DNA of 64,000 nt from Chryseobacterium sp. CH25. GTDB taxonomy: Bacteria; Bacteroidota; Bacteroidia; Flavobacteriales; Weeksellaceae. Made by a program: the position numbers and the translations under genes. Positions within the stretch are counted from its first letter, which is position 1, and each line of letters starts with the position of its first letter. The notes under the pieces are model-generated. The model was not told where the DNA came from. It did no database searches and saw only the letters and a program-made list of their open reading frames with translations. The stretch covers positions 417,044 through 481,043 of the forward strand of contig NZ_NRQT01000005.1 in the NCBI RefSeq assembly GCF_004119455.1, in the 5' to 3' direction. Positions 60,834 through 64,000 of this stretch are shown here, piece by piece.

Positions 60834-60862
60834 ACCCATCGCAACTGCGATGGGTTATTTTT
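60834..60862. terminator. Hairpin at the end of the displaced Rhs cassette
   Basis: Stem AACCCATCGCA with TGCGATGGGTT, followed by T-rich sequence. A comparable but imperfect hairpin with ACCACCGCA lies at 62288, so both cassettes end in similar terminators. Confidence 0.7.
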
Positions 60863-60919
60863 ATCTGCTCAAAGTTATAAACTTTGCGTAGCGGATTATC
60901 TATTTAAAAATTTCCATTA

Positions 60920-61216
60920 TTACTTTAATACTACACCTTTTAGGAAAAAGAAATAAAACAAAATTAGTATTAATGGAAAGCATAATAAAGAATAAAGTAA
61001 TTTACCTTTATTTAAAGTGTTTTTTATAATGACAGCAAACGAAATTAGTATTCCTACTATATTTAGAGGAAATAAAACAAAAAAACTCAATTTTCTATTA
61101 AATGCTGAATATGGACTAATCAATCCTAATATATCTATAAAGATAAATGCCGAAAAATTTAACAAAAAAATTATAAAAGATAAAATTGCTAAACTTTTAA
61201 TATTTATTTTTTCCAT
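60920..61216 (-). CDS. Small membrane protein, candidate Rhs immunity protein
   Basis: A 98-residue protein with three hydrophobic helices (about 10-35, 45-66, 73-97). The start overlaps the end of the displaced Rhs tip frame by 13 bases, so expression is coupled. Its position immediately after a toxin tip is the usual place of an immunity gene. No family recognised. A membrane immunity protein would suit a membrane-active or periplasm-acting toxin, but this is inferred. Confidence 0.55.
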   Translation of the reverse strand: MEKINIKSLAILSFIIFLLNFSAFIFIDILGLISPYSAFNRKLSFFVLFPLNIVGILISFAVIIKNTLNKGKLLYSLLCFPLILILFYFFFLKGVVLK

Positions 61217-62235
61217 CCTACTCTGTTATAGTTGTATCCCGTAGTATATGCCTTTTTGTCCGTTGAAGTATCAGGACCTTGACGTGATATATACCTACTA
61301 TTAAATTCTGCTCCGCTTTTTAAGACGTTCAATGGTGCACCAATCATTTGGAAAGCTTTCCCTGTCATAAAATTTCCTCCATCATATACGTTGTATAAAG
61401 TATTACTTCCTTCAAATTTTACAAACCCTCCTGTTCCATCCTCGGGAACGTTTGTAGCTCCACGTAAAGCTGGATAATTTTCACCATTCCTAACAAGAGC
61501 TCCCATTTCTCCAGCGAAATCAAATTCTCCATTACCTAAAGACCCATATATGTCATCCAAGGAAACATAATGAATGATTGTTCTCCAAAAGCCTGAAGAT
61601 ATTGTGCTTTATCTTTTATATCTCCAATTCCAATTTTATTAAAAGCATCTGCCATATCTTGAGCCGGATAAGGTGTAAATAATCTCACTTCTGCATCTTG
61701 TACTTCATAATCCGTCATTGTTCCTGCATAATCGACCAGTTGTTGTAATTGTTCTTGGTCAGCTGTAGAATCATTAGTATTCAGCTGATTTCCTTGCTCA
61801 TCAACTATAACATGTGGACCTTCTTGAGGAGTAATAGATTGAACGTAGCCCTGTGCGTTAACTTTAATAATATCTTCATTCTGTCTACCATCGGGGTCGA
61901 TAAATCTAATAGGATTATTAAAAGCATAATTATAAGGACTATATCTCGTCATCTTTTCCGCCAACGGATCTACAACACCCCATCTACCTAAGTCAGGCAT
62001 ATAAAATCTTGCGCCATAATCATACATACCTGTCTCTTGCAGCTCCTTGCCATTGTACTTGTAATTTAAATACCCACCCAAAAGACCTTTAAACTCACTG
62101 ATATGGTTTAATCCAAATGGGTAATAATTATTGGTGTCTGTTACTTCAAGAACACCTGTGCTATCTTTAGAAAAGATTACCCTTGCATTTCCTAAGTGAT
62201 CTTTATACTGGTAAATATAACTGTCATCATTATCC
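61204..62235 (-). pseudogene. Displaced Rhs C-terminal toxin tip, frameshifted
   Basis: The 5' part from a stop at about 62233 carries the Rhs core end: YQYKDHLGNARV and NYYPFGLNHISEF (upstream of 62082), then YKYNGKELQETGMYDYGARF and IRFIDPDGRQNEDI. A frame (61536-62081) runs to a stop after PWMTYMGL, and the next frame (61204-61560) continues LDDIYGSLGNGEFDFAGEMGAL. The two are one gene joined by a one-base loss near 61580, where the reading YLQAFGE-TIIHYVSLDDIYG is restored. The tip domain itself I do not recognise. It has no full Rhs filament gene before it, so it is an orphan tip kept as an alternative to the active one. Confidence 0.65.
61889..62220 (-). repeat. Rhs core repeat copy A
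   Basis: Homologous to 63609-63940 with an offset of 1,720 bases. The 180 bases nearest the 5' end of the gene (62041-62220) are nearly identical, with three mismatches seen, whereas the part near the toxin junction (61889-62040) is much more diverged. Confidence 0.75.
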
Positions 62236-62245
62236 TAAAGATTTA

Positions 62246-62286
62246 TTTTCTTGTTCTGTTTTCTAATACAAAACAGAACAAGAAAA
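62246..62286. repeat. Perfect 17-bp inverted repeat at the break of the displaced Rhs copy
   Basis: Arms TTTTCTTGTTCTGTTTT (62246-62262) and AAAACAGAACAAGAAAA (62270-62286) enclose CTAATAC. The displaced Rhs homology breaks about 26 bases away at 62220, so this hairpin marks its 5' border and may act as a terminator or recombination site. Confidence 0.6.
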
Positions 62287-62287
62287 C

Positions 62288-62310
62288 CACCGCAGTTGCA
62301 GTGGTTATTT
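62288..62310 (-). terminator. Hairpin after the lipoprotein gene
   Basis: Arms ACCACCGCA and TGCAGTGGT with one mismatch, next to the gene end at 62322. It resembles the hairpin at 60834. Confidence 0.5.
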
Positions 62311-62321
62311 ATTAAAAATCA

Positions 62322-62882
62322 TTACCAACATTCATAATGATCAGTCCATTTTTTATTTTCAATAATTTTAGCTTTATCAAACTTAAAGTAATATTTGGTA
62401 ATTGATCCACAATATTTGGGACTTCCTTGAAAAAAGGGTACAACATCAATTCTTAATTGATTATCTCTAATTTCAGAAAATATAGCAGCATTTAATGGTC
62501 CATTTGGAATTCCTTGATATTGTACAATAGTTTTAAATACAGTCTTAAATTGTGCATTCAGTTCCCAATTACTATTCATATTTTTGTTAGATAACTCTTT
62601 AAGGTCTTTTTCTTTTCTTAAAGGTTTTATTTCATCTTTTTCTGATAAAATGTTCTTATGAAAATTACTAGAATCATTTTTATCTAAAGGATAAGGATAA
62701 ATTGAATCATAAATATATACCCCTGATACATCTTTTCCAAATTCTTTTATTGAAACTTCTTTACTGACAAAGTCTTTACTTACGATTGTGTATGCTTCAT
62801 TATACATTATTTTTGATTGCGAGTTACAACTGATAAAAGTAACAAGAGCTATACAATATATAAATACTTGATAAGTTTTCAT
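62322..62882 (-). CDS. Lipoprotein downstream of the Rhs gene, candidate immunity protein
   Basis: A 186-residue lipoprotein with lipobox Cys19 (VTFISC). Its mature part has acidic and basic patches and a C-terminal pair of cysteines (PKYCGS and HYECW). It starts 22 bases after the Rhs stop, so they form one transcript. Position and size suggest an immunity protein for the active Rhs tip, with periplasmic location matching a tip that acts outside the cytoplasm. No family recognised. Confidence 0.5.
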   Translation of the reverse strand: MKTYQVFIYCIALVTFISCNSQSKIMYNEAYTIVSKDFVSKEVSIKEFGKDVSGVYIYDSIYPYPLDKNDSSNFHKNILSEKDEIKPLRKEKDLKELSNKNMNSNWELNAQFKTVFKTIVQYQGIPNGPLNAAIFSEIRDNQLRIDVVPFFQGSPKYCGSITKYYFKFDKAKIIENKKWTDHYECW

Positions 62883-62904
62883 TTTATATCTTTTATTGAG
62901 TTTA

Positions 62905-64000
62905 TTATCTTTGAGGAGTTTTGATATATAAATCTTTTTTAGGATCGACCTTCAAAGGTCCTTTAGAATAAGCTTCACTACTAAATGCACTAAAATTAAA
63001 CCCACCTGAATTCATTGGAGAATAAGATTTTCGTTGGCCAAATGGTAGTTTAAATCCTTTCGAATTATCTAATTCAGTTCTAATTACATTAATAACTTTT
63101 TTTTCGTTATCACCTTGCATACCATATATAGACGTTGCAGAATATTCTTTTCCGTCATCTCCAACAAAGCCATCGATTAAATTATTATATTTATGACTTA
63201 CTTCATGCAGAGTTGTCATTCCATATCCCATAGTTAAAGGATTTAAAGACTGGCTAGCACCATTTATAAATCCATCTATTTGATTAGTATTTATATTTAA
63301 ATCGAAAACCTGTGTATAGCCCGCCTTTCCATCAATTGTCTCTCCTCTACCTTGGATTTCTTGTATAGATGACCCTCTTGTATTATCTGAATTAATTTGA
63401 TAATCAGTTCTATGATTATCAATTGCTCCTTTCAACATATCACGAGCTGTTGTACTTCCACCCGCATCAGAGGGTTCAGTATAACTTAATTTTCCATTAT
63501 CACCAACGGATAATTTAAGTCCCGTTTCTTTCTCTAAATCACTAACAATTTTATTTTGAGTTTCAGTAGAAATATTTTTTCCAAATGTTATATCTTTATT
63601 TTGCATTCCATCAGGATCAATAAATCTTATGGGATTATTATAAGCATATGTATATGTACTCCATCTCCTTGAGGTTTCAGCCAATGGGTCCACAACTCCC
63701 CATCTTCCCAAATCCGGCATATACATTCTTGCGCCGTAATCATACATTCCCGTCTCTTGGAGCTCCTTGCCATTGTACTTGTAATTTAAATACCCACCCA
63801 AAAGACCTTTAAACTCACTGATATGGTTTAATCCAAATGGGTAATAATCATTGGTGTCTGTTACTTCAAGAACGCCTGTGCTATCTTTAGAAAAGCTTAC
63901 CCTTGCATTTCCTAAGTGATCTTTATACTGGTAAATATAACGGTTTTCTGTGAAACTGTAAAAGCCTTCTGAAGTGGGTACAAAATCAAGCTTCCAGGTT
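62905..64000 (-). CDS. Rhs-repeat protein C-terminus with candidate metalloprotease tip (partial, runs off the window)
   Basis: The frame from 62905 stays open to the window edge and encodes the end of an Rhs/YD-repeat filament: FYSFTENRYIYQYKDHLGNA, YYPFGLNHISEFKGLL, YKYNGKELQETGMYDYGARM and PDLGRWGVVDPLAE, then the junction IRFIDPDG (about 65 codons before the variable tip). The tip (about 195 residues) contains HEVSH in TTLHEVSHKYNN, so a zinc-protease-like toxin is possible. No start codon is in the window, so this is the 3' part of a large gene. A lipoprotein gene follows. Rhs proteins deliver toxin tips to neighbouring cells. Confidence 0.7.
   Translation of the reverse strand, partial: TWKLDFVPTSEGFYSFTENRYIYQYKDHLGNARVSFSKDSTGVLEVTDTNDYYPFGLNHISEFKGLLGGYLNYKYNGKELQETGMYDYGARMYMPDLGRWGVVDPLAETSRRWSTYTYAYNNPIRFIDPDGMQNKDITFGKNISTETQNKIVSDLEKETGLKLSVGDNGKLSYTEPSDAGGSTTARDMLKGAIDNHRTDYQINSDNTRGSSIQEIQGRGETIDGKAGYTQVFDLNINTNQIDGFINGASQSLNPLTMGYGMTTLHEVSHKYNNLIDGFVGDDGKEYSATSIYGMQGDNEKKVINVIRTELDNSKGFKLPFGQRKSYSPMNSGGFNFSAFSSEAYSKGPLKVDPKKDLYIKTPQR
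63609..63940 (-). repeat. Rhs core repeat copy B (in the active gene)
   Basis: Homologous to copy A (61889-62220). It is the intact version, embedded in the filament end of the current Rhs gene. Confidence 0.75.

Noticed and set aside
60694..60891. 65-residue plus-strand frame starting MKKYTLARASVGEFW
   Set aside because: It overlaps the truncated minus-strand gene, runs across the 14-bp palindrome and the terminator hairpin, and has no recognisable domain or promoter.
1..64000. CRISPR array, rRNA, tRNA or complete IS element
   Set aside because: No regularly spaced repeats, no tRNA cloverleaf sequence and no transposase frame were recognised on reading; a dedicated scan would be needed to exclude a divergent tRNA.

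Overview
The window looks like a chromosomal segment of a Flavobacteriia member, most likely Chryseobacterium or a close relative (genus is an inference). The DNA is AT-rich. Several promoters have the Bacteroidota -7 box TAnnTTTG. Secreted proteins end in type IX secretion (T9SS) sorting tails, lipoproteins are frequent, and the housekeeping enzymes read as flavobacterial. I saw no rRNA, tRNA, CRISPR array or complete insertion sequence.

Layout. 1-6.4 kb: nicotinamidase, a SASA-type esterase, an RluB-type pseudouridine synthase, aroB and a surface protein with a C-terminal S74 chaperone domain. 6.4-10.1 kb: four tandem outer-membrane beta-barrel paralogues. Each is preceded by a near-consensus sigma-54 (-24/-12) promoter. 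A fifth such promoter drives a gene-free stretch that ends in a strong terminator, so it is a candidate small RNA. 10.2-15.1 kb: GDPD, then a leftward satD-DUF3307-purC-purF group with paired palindromic operators over the satD promoter. 15.1-24.8 kb: secreted endonuclease I, acyl-CoA dehydrogenase, DinB protein and two tandem T9SS metalloproteases. 25.2-28.2 kb: a probable TNT-type NAD glycohydrolase lipoprotein with a small downstream partner, a MazG-like pyrophosphohydrolase, a thioredoxin-fold protein and a DUF4230 protein. 28.3-32.7 kb: leucine operon leuA-leuC-leuD-leuB. 32.8-39.3 kb: a conserved helical-repeat protein, M19 dipeptidase, DUF4932 protein, thrS and infC.

39.3-54.2 kb is a variable block lying between infC and rpmI-rplT, genes that are normally contiguous. 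It holds hypothetical lipoproteins, a two-component system with a decayed LuxR remnant beside it, a run of SUKH/DUF4274-type candidate immunity genes, a frameshifted lipoprotein gene, a B-lectin lipoprotein bracketed by two copies of the same broken hydrolase gene, and a GT-C glycosyltransferase. 55.1-59.0 kb: three tandem T9SS-exported M28 peptidases. 59.0-60.1 kb: a stand-alone Rnl2-like RNA ligase. 60.3-64.0 kb: an Rhs locus running off the right edge, with the active Rhs C-terminus, a lipoprotein, then a displaced frameshifted Rhs tip with its own small membrane protein.

The main themes are surface and secreted functions (barrels, T9SS enzymes, lectin), polymorphic toxin/immunity modules (Rhs, TNT, SUKH cluster), and gene duplication and decay between conserved housekeeping blocks. 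The least ordinary signals are the sigma-54 barrel regulon with its orphan transcript, the satD operators, the split thrS-infC/rpmI-rplT operon with an AUA-like infC start, and the Rhs tip-switching array.
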